Below are positions 54,151 to 63,929 of a stretch of 64,000 nt of DNA, in pieces. The notes below the pieces were generated by a model that worked only from the letters and a program-made list of their open reading frames with translations, was not told the origin of the DNA and did not search any database. The stretch's first letter is position 1. The number at the start of each line of letters is the position of its first letter. Origin of the DNA: Klebsiella variicola (GTDB lineage: Bacteria > Pseudomonadota > Gammaproteobacteria > Enterobacterales > Enterobacteriaceae); contig NZ_CP010523.2 of the NCBI RefSeq assembly GCF_000828055.2, forward strand, positions 2,294,001 to 2,358,000. Direction: 5' to 3'. A program made the position numbers and the translations under genes.

Positions 54151-55146
54151 ATGACGATGAACGCAACCACTCAGAATCAACGCTACGCCTTACAGGAACT
54201 GGAAAAAGAGGCGCTGATGGGCGCCCAGGGCGAAGAGACCTTCGCCCGCGAAGTGCGCTGTATCGACCTGTCGAACTTTGCCGAAAGAAAAAATGACATT
54301 GCCGAACAACTGTGGGAGGCGGCGGTGGAGATCGGCTTCTTCCAGGTCAGCCACCACGGTATTCCGCTGGCGGATATCCGCCAGGCGTTCAGCATGACCG
54401 AGGCGTTTTTCGACCTGCCCGACGAGGTGAAGCGCCAGTATCCGCTGGCCGGCAACGCCGGCTGGGAAAGCAAAGCGCAGGTTCGGCCATCGACCCGCAC
54501 GCCGGATCAAAAAGAGTCGTATCAGATCACCCGGCCGCTGATGGCCGGGCGCTGGCCCAGCGATCGGGAGTTGCCAGCATTCAAGCAGACGATGCTCGGG
54601 TTTGAATCGCAGTGCTGGCAGCTGGGGATGAAGATCCTCTCCTGCTTTGCTTTGAAGCTCGGTTTTCCGGAATCGTTTTTCACCACCGCGCACGATCCGC
54701 AGCGAGACACCTACCAGAGCACCTTGCGCATGCTGCATTACTATGCGACCGAGCAGTCGCAGCAGGGGATGTGGCGGGCCGGCGCGCACACCGATTTTGA
54801 CTGTCTGACGCTGCTGTTCCAGCGCCCCGGCCAGGGTGGCCTGCAGGTTTGTCCCGGTAAAGACCGCGAAAGCCAGCAGTGGACCAGCATTGAACCGCGG
54901 GAGGAGGTGATCACCTGCAATATCGGCGATATGCTGATGCGCTGGAGCGACGACCAGCTGCCGTCTAACTTCCACCGGGTGAGAAACCCGCTGCCCCACG
55001 AATATCAGGGGCCGCGCTACAGCCTGGCGTTTTTCTGCCAGGCCAATAAAGATGTCGAGATCCTCGGGCCGCAGAGAAAGTACCCGCCCATCAGCGCCGA
55101 GGATTATCTGCAGCAGCGGATCCAGGCCAATTTTGCCAAAGGGTAA
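54151..55146 (+). CDS. 2-oxoglutarate/Fe(II) oxygenase, isopenicillin-N-synthase-like
   Basis: The 331-residue protein has the iron triad His213, Asp215 (HTDFD) and His275, and the 2-oxoglutarate-binding Arg289-x-Ser291 (RYSLAFF). The N-terminal DIOX_N segment includes ISFFQVSHHG-like residues 61-70 (IGFFQVSHHG). It belongs to the family that contains isopenicillin N synthase, plant 2OG oxidases and bacterial pyrimidine/xanthine-type hydroxylases. It probably hydroxylates or demethylates the imported heterocycle or its product. Confidence 0.88.
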   Translation: MTMNATTQNQRYALQELEKEALMGAQGEETFAREVRCIDLSNFAERKNDIAEQLWEAAVEIGFFQVSHHGIPLADIRQAFSMTEAFFDLPDEVKRQYPLAGNAGWESKAQVRPSTRTPDQKESYQITRPLMAGRWPSDRELPAFKQTMLGFESQCWQLGMKILSCFALKLGFPESFFTTAHDPQRDTYQSTLRMLHYYATEQSQQGMWRAGAHTDFDCLTLLFQRPGQGGLQVCPGKDRESQQWTSIEPREEVITCNIGDMLMRWSDDQLPSNFHRVRNPLPHEYQGPRYSLAFFCQANKDVEILGPQRKYPPISAEDYLQQRIQANFAKG

Positions 55147-55161
55147 ACGTACCGGCGCGGG

Positions 55162-55944
55162 TCACTGCTGTTCAGGAGCGGCATGACCACGCGCCACGAC
55201 CACCTTTTCCCGGCCGAGTACAGTAGCGAGATGGTCGGGCAGGGGCTGGTCAGTAATTAAACGGCTGATGCCCGACCAGCCCGCGTAGTGGTAGGGGTAG
55301 GTGAGGTCGAACTTCGAGTGGTCGGCGACGACAATGCTCTTCGCGGCGCGCTGGATCATCGCCCGGTAAACCGTTCCACTGTCGATTAACGCCTCGCTTG
55401 GCCCATCGGCGGCGATACCGCTGGCCCCCAGTAACGTATAGTCCGCCGTGAACTGGCTGAGGAACAGAAGCGTCTGCGCACCGGTCATTGCCCCTTCGGT
55501 AGCGCAGTACTCCCCGGGAGCAACGATCACCCGGATGGTTGGATTCATCGACAGCACCGTTGCGACGCCGAAGGCGTGGGTGATGACCGTAATATCCCGC
55601 AGCTCGCTGGCCATCCGGCGGGCAACATGTACCGTGGTAGCGCCGGAGCCGATCATAAATATTTTGCCCTCGCGCATACAATGGACGGCGTCCCGGGCGA
55701 TGCGCTCGCGCTCTTCGGTAAACAGCTGGTGGCGCTCCGTGACCGTCGGTTCACTGTTCATGGCCCGCACCGCACCGCCGTAAGTTCGGTTCAGTACGCC
55801 CCGGCGGGTCAGTTCGTCGAGATCGCGACGGATGGTTTCGGTAGAGACACCGTGGGTGCGCGCCATATCCCCAATCCGCAGGGTCGGGGTCTCAGCCAGT
55901 TCGCGCAGGATCTGTTGCTGACGGTCTTCTTTTCTCTTCGACAT
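55162..55944 (-). CDS. DeoR/GlpR-family transcriptional regulator
   Basis: The 260-residue protein has the DeoR winged helix (residues 20-60, IGDMARTHGVSTETIRRDLDEL) and the phosphosugar-binding-like C-terminal domain with IGSGATTVHVA near residue 95. It is convergent with the oxygenase gene (15 bases) and lies downstream of the aminotransferase-type gene on the same strand. It probably responds to a phosphorylated intermediate, which fits the kinase encoded nearby. Confidence 0.87.
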   Translation of the reverse strand: MSKRKEDRQQQILRELAETPTLRIGDMARTHGVSTETIRRDLDELTRRGVLNRTYGGAVRAMNSEPTVTERHQLFTEERERIARDAVHCMREGKIFMIGSGATTVHVARRMASELRDITVITHAFGVATVLSMNPTIRVIVAPGEYCATEGAMTGAQTLLFLSQFTADYTLLGASGIAADGPSEALIDSGTVYRAMIQRAAKSIVVADHSKFDLTYPYHYAGWSGISRLITDQPLPDHLATVLGREKVVVARGHAAPEQQ

Positions 55945-56000
55945 GAACGCTGGTTACTCTCCCTGAAGTCGCTGATGCCGTTAATATACCTGCACGCCGA

Positions 56001-56025
56001 GGGCAAACAAACTGGATGTTTGCCC
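56001..56025. promoter_or_regulatory. Hairpin/operator in front of the DeoR gene
   Basis: Perfect 9-base arms, gggcaaaca and tgtttgccc, with a 7-base spacer lie 12 bases after the class III enzyme stop and 57 bases before the DeoR start. No T run follows, so an operator for the DeoR protein or a weak terminator are both possible. Confidence 0.5.
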
Positions 56026-56036
56026 TGTCGGTTAGA

Positions 56037-57374
56037 CTATCCGTTCAGGCGGCCCATGACTTTCGCCAGCCGTTCGAGGAAGAAATCTGCATCATCGCGA
56101 CTGAAGCACAGCGGCGGACGGATCTTCAGGCTGTTGCCAAAGCGACCGGCCGCGCCAATCAGCACGCCCTCAAGCTTCAGGTGATAGATAACGCGACTCG
56201 TCAGCTGCGGATCCGGCTCTCCGCTGTCTGGCCGGGCAAACTCGATGGCGTTGAACAGTCCGGCGCCGCGAATGTCGGCGATGGCCGGGAAATCCTGGGC
56301 CAGCTGGCGCAGTCCGGCACGCAGATAGTCCCCGTTGCGCTGGGCGTTGTTCATCAGGGCCTCCTGTTCAATCACCTCCAGTACCGCGAGGCCCACGGCG
56401 GCAGCCACCGGGTTACCGCCAAAGGTGTTGAAGTACTCGGTCTTTTCGCTGAACGCCTGCAGAATAGCCGGACGCGTGATCACCGCGGCCATGGGAAAAC
56501 CGTTCCCCATTGGCTTGCCGAGCGTGACGATATCCGGTTGCACACTGTGACGCTGGAAGCCCCAGAAATGAGAGCCTGTCCGACCAAAGCCCGGCTGGAC
56601 TTCATCGGCGATAAACAGTCCGCCCCGGGCCTGTACGCGGGCTACCGCCTGGGCCAGAAATCCCGGCGGATCGGCGAAAACGCCGTCGCTGGAAAAAATG
56701 GTATCCACCAGTAGCGCCGCGCAGCCGTAGCCCCGCTCATCCAGCTCGTCCATGGCGCGCTCAACGTCGGCGGCGAAGAGGTCAGACAGCGTCTGGCCCG
56801 CTGACAGCCTGCGCAGGTCAGGGGCGGGAATGGTATGCACCCACGGGGGCAGGAGGGCCTCTTTGTGCCCGGAGGGAGAGACCTCCATCACCGCCGTTGT
56901 ATTGCCGTGATAGGCACTCTCGGTGACGATGATCCCCTGCCGACCACTGATAAAGCGGGCCATCCGCAGGGCGATGTCGTTGCTCTCGCTGCCGGTGCAG
57001 GTAAATATCACATTCGACAGCCCGGCGGGGAACGTCGCCAGCAGGCTGTCCGCGTACTGCTCCAGTACCGGGAATAGATAGCGGGTGTTGGTGTTCAGTA
57101 ACCCGGCCTGGCGCACCATCGCCTGGGTGATATGCGGATGACAATGCCCCACGCCCGGCACGTTGTTATACATATCCAGATAACGGTTGCCGGCGGAGTC
57201 CTCCATCCAGGCTCCGGAGGCCGACGCCATGACGATCGGTTGTGGATAAAACAGCACCGAACCGGTCCCCTGGGTGGCGTGGCGACGGGCAATTTGTCGG
57301 CTCAGGTTTTCGTCGGCCACGCCGGTCAACGCGTCAAAACGGTTCAGTTGAAGAATGGGGGTTTTATTGTTCAT
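56037..57374 (-). CDS. Class III aminotransferase-fold PLP enzyme, probable phospholyase
   Basis: ATG 57374 gives 445 residues. The PLP lysine is Lys287 (TLGKPMGNG), and the pattern [18 protein letters not shown] plus [11 protein letters not shown] matches the AGXT2L/ETNPPL-like subgroup, which contains O-phosphoethanolamine and 5-phosphohydroxylysine phospholyases. The neighbour overlapping its start is a kinase of the hydroxylysine-kinase type, so phosphate elimination after phosphorylation is the best inference; plain transamination is the alternative. Confidence 0.82.
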   Translation of the reverse strand: MNNKTPILQLNRFDALTGVADENLSRQIARRHATQGTGSVLFYPQPIVMASASGAWMEDSAGNRYLDMYNNVPGVGHCHPHITQAMVRQAGLLNTNTRYLFPVLEQYADSLLATFPAGLSNVIFTCTGSESNDIALRMARFISGRQGIIVTESAYHGNTTAVMEVSPSGHKEALLPPWVHTIPAPDLRRLSAGQTLSDLFAADVERAMDELDERGYGCAALLVDTIFSSDGVFADPPGFLAQAVARVQARGGLFIADEVQPGFGRTGSHFWGFQRHSVQPDIVTLGKPMGNGFPMAAVITRPAILQAFSEKTEYFNTFGGNPVAAAVGLAVLEVIEQEALMNNAQRNGDYLRAGLRQLAQDFPAIADIRGAGLFNAIEFARPDSGEPDPQLTSRVIYHLKLEGVLIGAAGRFGNSLKIRPPLCFSRDDADFFLERLAKVMGRLNG

Positions 57375-58395
57375 CAGCAGGTTCCTTGCAGTTAACGGTA
57401 GCGCTAAGCGGTGACGCCTGGAGGAGAAACGCCTGGGCCAGGCGTACGGTGATGGCGCCCCATTGCGGGCTGTAGCGACGGGCGGTGGCTGTCTCACTAT
57501 GGCTGGCCAGCCAGGCCGTCAGCTGTAAGCGGCGCAGCATCACCAGCACCGGAAGCATCACTTCGTCCTGCTGACTGAAGGGACGGACGCTACGGTAGCC
57601 CGCAAGCCACGCAGCGCGGTAGTCCGCAAGGGCCGGGTCGTCTTCAATAAAACTGACGGCGGTGGCAAAATCCCAGCCAAACCAGCAGATGCCGCAGTCG
57701 TCAAAATCAATCACCGTCAGCGAATTATCATTCACCAGCAGGTTGGCCAGCCGCATGTCGCAGTGCACCAGCCCATAGCGGTCGGCGCCCTGTCCGTACG
57801 CTTCCAGTCTGGCGACCACTGTGGCCTCCACCGCCTCCAGCAGCGTAATATCGTCGGCGCTCAGTTGCGTCATCTTCCGCCAGTCGCCCCACCAGGCATG
57901 ACGTCCGATAATCGTCTCGGTGTTCCACACCTTGCGATGAAAACCCTCGGGTTTTACCCAGCCTTCGCTGTGCCTGTGCAGTTCTCCCGCAACCCGTCCC
58001 AGGGCATGGTACCAGCCGGTGAGATGGCTACCAGTATCAGGTTCGCTGCCCGCAACAAAGGTGAATCCCACGACGTGGGTGACCGTTTCGCCGTCGATGA
58101 GGCTGGCGATACAGGTCCCATCATCCAGTACAAGCGGTACGGTGATGTTGATATCTCCCCGGGCATGCAGGGCGTTTAGCCACATCAGCTCAGAATGGAT
58201 CTCCACCGCTGAGCTGTAGTTTGGGCGATGCACTCGCAACACGATCTTTCTCTGCGTCATCTTATCGCTGACCAGAAACGTGGCATTTTCTGAAACCGTC
58301 AGCAGGCCAATCTCTGCGCCTTCGCTGAGGCCCCAGCGGGGCAGGAGCGGCCGCAGCTTCAGGGTAAGTGTTGTTAAATACTCGTCGTTAAACAT
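57364..58395 (-). CDS. APH-fold kinase, hydroxylysine/amino-alcohol kinase-like
   Basis: ATG 58395 (GAGGAC upstream) gives 343 residues. The kinase motif is HCDMRLANLL, with catalytic Asp213 and Asn218, and the metal Asp230 (VIDFDDCG). The family includes choline, homoserine, aminoglycoside and hydroxylysine kinases. It is the first gene of the operon and overlaps the PLP enzyme by 11 bases, a fusion-like coupling seen in kinase/phospholyase pairs. Confidence 0.83.
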   Translation of the reverse strand: MFNDEYLTTLTLKLRPLLPRWGLSEGAEIGLLTVSENATFLVSDKMTQRKIVLRVHRPNYSSAVEIHSELMWLNALHARGDINITVPLVLDDGTCIASLIDGETVTHVVGFTFVAGSEPDTGSHLTGWYHALGRVAGELHRHSEGWVKPEGFHRKVWNTETIIGRHAWWGDWRKMTQLSADDITLLEAVEATVVARLEAYGQGADRYGLVHCDMRLANLLVNDNSLTVIDFDDCGICWFGWDFATAVSFIEDDPALADYRAAWLAGYRSVRPFSQQDEVMLPVLVMLRRLQLTAWLASHSETATARRYSPQWGAITVRLAQAFLLQASPLSATVNCKEPADEQ

Positions 58396-58847
58396 GCTGT
58401 CCTCAATTTGAAATGACACGCTTAACACATTTTTATGTTGTGGTTGCGGGATTTGCAAGATGTGTGAGGTTTTTTTTGTTTCCTGTTGCGCTTCAATTAT
58501 GCTTTTTGTTTATTAATTATTTTAATAACAGTAAGTTAGTATGATTTAGTTGGCTGGATTCAGCCGATTGCACCATAACGGAACGTATAATGTGTGTTTT
58601 TCTCATTCAGGCGTAATCAAAGCGTGAAGTTTATTATTAATTCCTTGATATATATAGATAAATTAATCTGTCTATTGCACCAGTCTTGTGCCCAATCATA
58701 GCGCATTATTTTTATGCTGAAATCTCACATTAAAATGTTGAACATTCAACATTTACGTGATTATTCTTTTCCTGCCAGCGACGGAGATCGCTGCACGGCC
58801 AGGCCAAACGGATGGGATCGCAGAACTTTCACAGACGGGGAAAATTG
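58396..58847. other. AT-rich divergent control region
   Basis: A 450-base, markedly AT-rich region between the kinase and SDR genes, with no supported gene. It must contain both promoters, and it holds the 22-base palindrome at 58733-58754. Confidence 0.6.
58733..58754. promoter_or_regulatory. 22-base operator-like palindrome
   Basis: Perfect 10-base arms, aaatgttgaa and ttcaacattt, are separated by CA. It lies about 95 bases before the SDR start and 340 bases before the kinase start. Symmetry and position suggest a dimeric repressor site shared by the divergent operons; the cognate regulator is not certain. Confidence 0.6.
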
Positions 58848-59618
58848 ATGTCAGATTTTATGAACAAACATGTGCTGGTGACCGGCGGGAGTAGTGGGAT
58901 CGGTCTTGGCATTGCACTCGGCTTTGCCCGCGCCGGGGCGAAGGTGACCATTACCGCCCGCACACCATCGCGTATCGATAGCGCGATCGGCCAGGCGGCG
59001 GAGCAGGGATTAACGCTACGCGGTCTGACCTGCAACGTCAGTCATGCCGAAGAGGTAAAAGCCTGTGTGGCAGAAGCCGCACAGCAGTGGGGTGGTCTGG
59101 ATATTGTCTGCTGCAACGCGGGGATTTTTCCTTCGGCGCCGCTGGCAGACATGAGCGAACAGCAGTGGGATGAGGTGCAGGCGATCAACAGTAAAGGGAC
59201 TTTTTTAACTGTTCAGGCGGCGCTGCCATGGCTGAAACGGGCAGAGTATGGTCGCATCATCCTCACCTCTTCGATTACCGGGCCGGTAACGGGCTATCCG
59301 GGCTGGGCTCACTATGCCGCCAGCAAAGCGGCCCAGCTGGGTTTTATGCGTAGCGCGGCGTTGGAACTGGCCGGCGACAACATTACCGTCAATGCCGTCC
59401 TGCCGGGGAATATCGTCACGGAAGGGCTGATGGATATGGGCGAGGACTATATCGCCGGGATGGCCAGCGCCGTGCCGCTCAAACGCCTCGGAACGGTGGA
59501 AGATATTGCTGCGGCAGCGCTGTTCTTCGCCTCCCGTCAGGCTGGCTACATCACCGGCCAGTCGCTAATTGTTGACGGTGGGCAGATCCTGCCTGAATCC
59601 GCCGCGTGCCTGAACTGA
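58848..59618 (+). CDS. SDR-family oxidoreductase
   Basis: ATG 58848 (GGGG-AAAA leader) gives 256 residues. It has the NAD(P) motif TGGSSGIGLG (residues 12-21), NNAG-equivalent CNAG, Ser and Tyr-x-x-x-Lys (YAASK). FabG-like enzymes of this type oxidise or reduce a hydroxyl/keto group. Its position beside the kinase/lyase pair suggests that it handles the semialdehyde or keto product of the lyase. Confidence 0.86.
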   Translation: MSDFMNKHVLVTGGSSGIGLGIALGFARAGAKVTITARTPSRIDSAIGQAAEQGLTLRGLTCNVSHAEEVKACVAEAAQQWGGLDIVCCNAGIFPSAPLADMSEQQWDEVQAINSKGTFLTVQAALPWLKRAEYGRIILTSSITGPVTGYPGWAHYAASKAAQLGFMRSAALELAGDNITVNAVLPGNIVTEGLMDMGEDYIAGMASAVPLKRLGTVEDIAAAALFFASRQAGYITGQSLIVDGGQILPESAACLN

Positions 59619-59632
59619 ACGGAGCGTTCATC

Positions 59633-61159
59633 ATGAGCAATGAAATTCTTGCCAATCCCGCGCCAGCGGCGGAAAAACATGTTGTGCAGCGGCTGCGGCC
59701 AAATGCGGTAGGCCTTGGCGGGGTGCTGTTTATGACTATCGCCACGGCAGCGCCGATCACTGCGATGCTGGGCAATGTGCCGATCGCGGTGGGTAGTGGT
59801 AATGGTCAGTTTGCGCCCGCGGGGTTTATGGTCGCCACCCTTATCCTTGCCCTGTTTGCCATCGGCTATGCGCAGATGGCCAGGTTTATTACCGCTACCG
59901 GCGCATTTTATGGCTTTATTTCACACGGCCTTGGGCGGATCGTTGGCATGGCGTCAGGAGTGACGGTGACCATGACCTACATTGTCTTTGAGGCTGCGCT
60001 GGTCGGGATCTTCGCCTTTTTCTGTGAGGATTTAATCAATACGGTCTTCAGCGTACATATCCCCTGGCTCATCTTCGCCTTCGTCATGCTAATGACCACC
60101 GGAGTGCTGAGCTATTTCGATATTTCGCTCACTTCCCGGGTGCTCGGCCTGTGCCTGGTACTGGAAATATTGATCCTCACCGCCGTCGCGGTGGCGGTGC
60201 TGATCCATGGCGGAGGGCCACAGGGTTTTGTCCCCGAGTCGATCAACCCGCTGAACGCCTTTACCCCGGCGAAAGGGGTGGTCGGCGCCAGTGCCGGAAT
60301 TGGATTATTCTTCGCCTTCTGGTCATGGGTGGGCTTTGAGTCATCGGCAATGTACGGTGAAGAGTCGAAGAACCCGAAAAAGATCATTCCCCTGGCTACC
60401 CTGCTGGGCGTGATTGGTATCGGCGTGTTCTACGTGTTCATTTCGTGGATGGCGATTGCCGGAACGGGACCGGAGCAGGCTATTGCCCTTGCGCAGGATC
60501 CTAACCGCGCAGGAGAGATTTTCTACGGTCCGGCTCGCCAGTATCTGGGGGAGTGGGCGGTCGGGGTGTTTAAGCTGCTGGTGATCACTGGCTCTTTTGC
60601 CTGCGGGATGGCGTTTCATAACTGCGCGGCGCGCTATCTCTACGCGCTCGGGCGGGAAAATCTGTTTCCGTTTGCCGGGCGCACGTTGGGTCGTTCACAC
60701 TCGCGCCACGGCTCCCCCCATGTTGCCTCTACGGTGCAGACCGTTATCGCCACGCTGATTGTGTTGCTATTCTTTATCACCGGTAAAGATCCTTACGCGG
60801 ATATTTACACCCTGCTGGCGCTGTTGGGTACGATGGGCATTATGATTGTCCAGGCGCTTTGCGCCTTTGCGGTGATCGTTTACTTCCACGGTAATAAAGA
60901 AAATATTGGCAAAGGACACTGGTTTAAAACAGGCGTTGCGCCGTTGCTTGGGGGGATGGGGATGATCTATATCGTCTACCTGTTATTCAAAAATATGGCG
61001 TTTGCCGCGGGCGCTGCCGCCAGCTCCTCCTTTTATCATGCCATTCCGTGGATCGTGTTGGCCTGCTTCTGCTTTGGCGCCGCCATCGCGGTCTGGTTTT
61101 ACCTCTTTGATGCGCAAAAGTACCGGGTTATAGGACGCATTGTACTGACGGATGATTGA
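59633..61159 (+). CDS. APC-family amino acid/amine permease
   Basis: ATG 59633 (ACGGAGCG upstream) gives 508 residues with 12 transmembrane segments of the amino acid-polyamine-organocation family (PIAVGSGNGQFAPAGFM near residue 51). It probably imports the amine or amino acid handled by the kinase/lyase pair. The gene starts 14 bases after the SDR stop. Confidence 0.87.
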   Translation: MSNEILANPAPAAEKHVVQRLRPNAVGLGGVLFMTIATAAPITAMLGNVPIAVGSGNGQFAPAGFMVATLILALFAIGYAQMARFITATGAFYGFISHGLGRIVGMASGVTVTMTYIVFEAALVGIFAFFCEDLINTVFSVHIPWLIFAFVMLMTTGVLSYFDISLTSRVLGLCLVLEILILTAVAVAVLIHGGGPQGFVPESINPLNAFTPAKGVVGASAGIGLFFAFWSWVGFESSAMYGEESKNPKKIIPLATLLGVIGIGVFYVFISWMAIAGTGPEQAIALAQDPNRAGEIFYGPARQYLGEWAVGVFKLLVITGSFACGMAFHNCAARYLYALGRENLFPFAGRTLGRSHSRHGSPHVASTVQTVIATLIVLLFFITGKDPYADIYTLLALLGTMGIMIVQALCAFAVIVYFHGNKENIGKGHWFKTGVAPLLGGMGMIYIVYLLFKNMAFAAGAAASSSFYHAIPWIVLACFCFGAAIAVWFYLFDAQKYRVIGRIVLTDD

Positions 61160-61220
61160 TGATGCGCACCTGCCGCCGGCTTTCGCTGGCCGGGCGGCAG
61201 GATATCCGGCGCAGGGCTTT

Positions 61221-62138
61221 TCAGAGGTAAGGGGGCGCCGATGCTGGTGACAAAGGTACCTCTGCCGCAGCCATAAAATCGATAAAACAGCGTATTCTTG
61301 GTGACAGGTAGCGGCTGGCGGGCCACAGGACCGAGAAATGCCCATCCTTGACGCAACAGCCGGGCAACACCTCCTGCAGTTGTCCCTCATCCATGGCCTC
61401 GCGCACGACAAAATCAGGCACATAAGCGATGCCCATCCCCGCCGCGCTTAAGCGAATGGCGGCCTCAATGTTATTGACCGTTACAACGGCAGCGGCCCTG
61501 AAATCTCCCGTCAGCCGCATATCGCGCAGTTCCCAGGGCTGGATCAGCCCCGTCGCGGGGAAGCGGAAAAAAATGCACTTGTGCGCCGCCAATTCCTTTG
61601 GCGAGTCGGGGGGCCCGTATTCCGCCAGATAGGCCGGGCTGGCGCAGAGCACAAAACGAAAGCCCCCCAGCTTTCTGGCGATCAAGCGGGAGTCCGCTAA
61701 TTCACCGCTACGGATAGCAACATCAAATCCTTCATCGATCAGATTGACCAGCCGGTCACTAAAGTCGAGATCCAGTTCAACCTGCGGATAAAGACGGGTA
61801 AAGGCGGTGAGGGCGGGGAGCAACAGGCGGTAGCCAATGACGGGCAGTGAAATCCTCAGTTTGCCGGTGGGCTGTGAGAGACTGCTGGTCAGCTCTGACT
61901 CGGCCTCCTGGATCTGCTCCAGGATACTCTGGCAGCGCGTCAGAAATGCGGCCCCCTCCGCCGTCAGGCTGACGTTTCTGGTGCTGCGGTTGAACAGCCG
62001 GACTCCCAGTTTATGCTCAAGCCGGGCGACATTCTTACCCACCGCCGAGGCAGATATGCCCAGCAGCCTGGCGGCCTGAACAAAGCTTAACGTTTCGGCG
62101 GTGCGGACAAAGGACGTCAGCGAGGTGAGGCTGTCCAT
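61221..62138 (-). CDS. LysR-family regulator
   Basis: The 305-residue protein has the LysR helix-turn-helix (residues 17-41, SFVQAARLLGISASAVGKNV), of the CrgA/DsdC-like group, and an effector domain. It is divergent from the broken MFS gene with a short gap, so it may have regulated that exporter. Confidence 0.88.
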   Translation of the reverse strand: MDSLTSLTSFVRTAETLSFVQAARLLGISASAVGKNVARLEHKLGVRLFNRSTRNVSLTAEGAAFLTRCQSILEQIQEAESELTSSLSQPTGKLRISLPVIGYRLLLPALTAFTRLYPQVELDLDFSDRLVNLIDEGFDVAIRSGELADSRLIARKLGGFRFVLCASPAYLAEYGPPDSPKELAAHKCIFFRFPATGLIQPWELRDMRLTGDFRAAAVVTVNNIEAAIRLSAAGMGIAYVPDFVVREAMDEGQLQEVLPGCCVKDGHFSVLWPASRYLSPRIRCFIDFMAAAEVPLSPASAPPYL

Positions 62139-62254
62139 CGATTATAAACCTTATGTCTCTTAAGAAGATATTTTCAGTCTATTTATCGGCAATAACATCC
62201 GCAATAGGATGGCGACAGTTTATTCATTCCTTGCCGACTGATGAGGGCCGCCCG

Positions 62255-63786
62255 ATGTTACTCACCGCCAGAACACCTTCCCGATACGCCAGCGCCCTGG
62301 CCGCGCTTTCTGTCTTTATGGCGGCCTTGCTGCTGCCGTTAAGTTTTACCGGCGGCGTCATGACCACCCCCGCGATACAGCAGTCGCTGGGCGGCTCTCC
62401 CGCTGCGCTGTCGTGGCTGACCAATGGCTTTATGCTGACTTTCGGCAGCTTTTTGCTGGCCGCAGGGGTGACGGCGGATGCCATCGACAGAAAACGTATT
62501 TTTATCGCCGGCGCCGCGCTGTTTTGCCTGAGCAGCCTGCTGTTTTGCCTGACGCACAATCTCTTCCTGTCAGGCGTGTTGAGGGCTCTGCAGGGCCTGG
62601 CCGCGGCGATGATTTTAGCCAGCGGCAGTGCGGCGCTGGCCCAGCTGTATGATGGCGCTGAGCGGACCCGGGCATTCAGCATCCTGGGCACGGTGTTCGG
62701 CGTTGGCCTGGCGTTTGGCCCGCTGCTGATCGGCTTCATGACCGACGCGGTGGGTTGGCGCGGCGTATACGCCCTGTTTGCGCTGCTCTCGGCGATAGTT
62801 CTGCTTATCGGTCTGGCGTATCTGCCTGCGGCAGAAAAAAGCGAGCCGCGGACACCCGACAACCTCGGCTTACTCCTGTTTACGCTGGCCCTGATGCTGT
62901 TTACTGCATCGCTCATGGTCATTCCGGCCCGCGGTTTTTTATCCCTGACCACGCTGGCCTTGCTCATCGCGTCGGGGGGCTGTTCGTGGCGTTTGTCGTG
63001 CGCTGCCGGAGGGTGAACAACCCGGTGCTGGACATCTCCCTGCTGCGTCATCCGCGTTTTGTTGGCGTACTGTTGCTGCCTGTCGCCACCTGCTGTTGCT
63101 ACGTTGTCCTGCTGATTATTGTTCCCCTGCATTTTATGGGCGGAGAGGGGATGAGTGAGCCGCAGAGCGCACTGTATCTGATGGCGCTGACCACGCCGAT
63201 GCTGGTTTTCCCATCCGTTGCGGCCCTGCTCACCCGCTGGTTTTCACCGGGGCACGTGTCCACGGCGGGACTGATGATGGCCTCCGTCGGGTTGCTGTTG
63301 CTGGGGAACGCTTTTCACAGCCACCATCTCCCGCAGCTGGTGCTGGCGCTGATCCTCTGTGGAGCTGGGGCGGCGTTTCCCTGGGGGCTGATGGACGGCC
63401 TGGCGATTTCCGCTGTGCCGATGGCGAAAGCCGGTATGGCGGCAGGCCTGTTCAATACCGTTCGCGTTGCCGGCGAGGGGATCGCCCTGGCGGTCGTTTC
63501 GGCGGTATTAACGGCAAGCAATAACCTGACCCTGCAAAGTCGCGTTCACGTGTATGCGCCTGAGGTGATTGACCGCGCCGCAGGCTGGCTGGGGGCTGGC
63601 AATATGCCGCAGGCGGCTGCGCTTTTGCCTGACTTTTCCCTCCGGGCGCTGCGCGAGAGCTATGACTCTGCTTATACGCTACTGTTTAGCGGGCTGGCGG
63701 TCGTCACCCTGGTGTGCGCCCTGATGGTCTGGCGGACGCTATGCCGGAAGGCGGGCGCTATCCAAACCCGCGACAGTGGATCCTGA
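62255..63786 (+). pseudogene. MFS (DHA2-like) transporter disrupted by a frameshift
   Basis: The first frame begins at ATG 62255 (GAGGG upstream) and encodes the N-terminal half of an MFS protein. It stops at 63016 after losing frame in a run of six G at 62974-62979. One extra G restores IASGGLFVAFVVRCRRVNNPVLDI and continues in the second frame to 63786, with all remaining transmembrane segments. The two halves together make a normal DHA2-like drug exporter of about 510 residues. Either a recent inactivating slip, phase variation, or a sequencing error explains it. Confidence 0.82.
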
Positions 63787-63929
63787 ACCCCTTGATAGCG
63801 CGGTGGCGTCACGCTTCCCGGGCTGCTCAGCGAACCTGAACTGTCATTGTTTCACTGGCGGAACTATGCTGATTAGAGCGGCCACATGCGCCGCCCCGGC
63901 CGCGGAAACAGTGACTCACAGGTGGCGGT

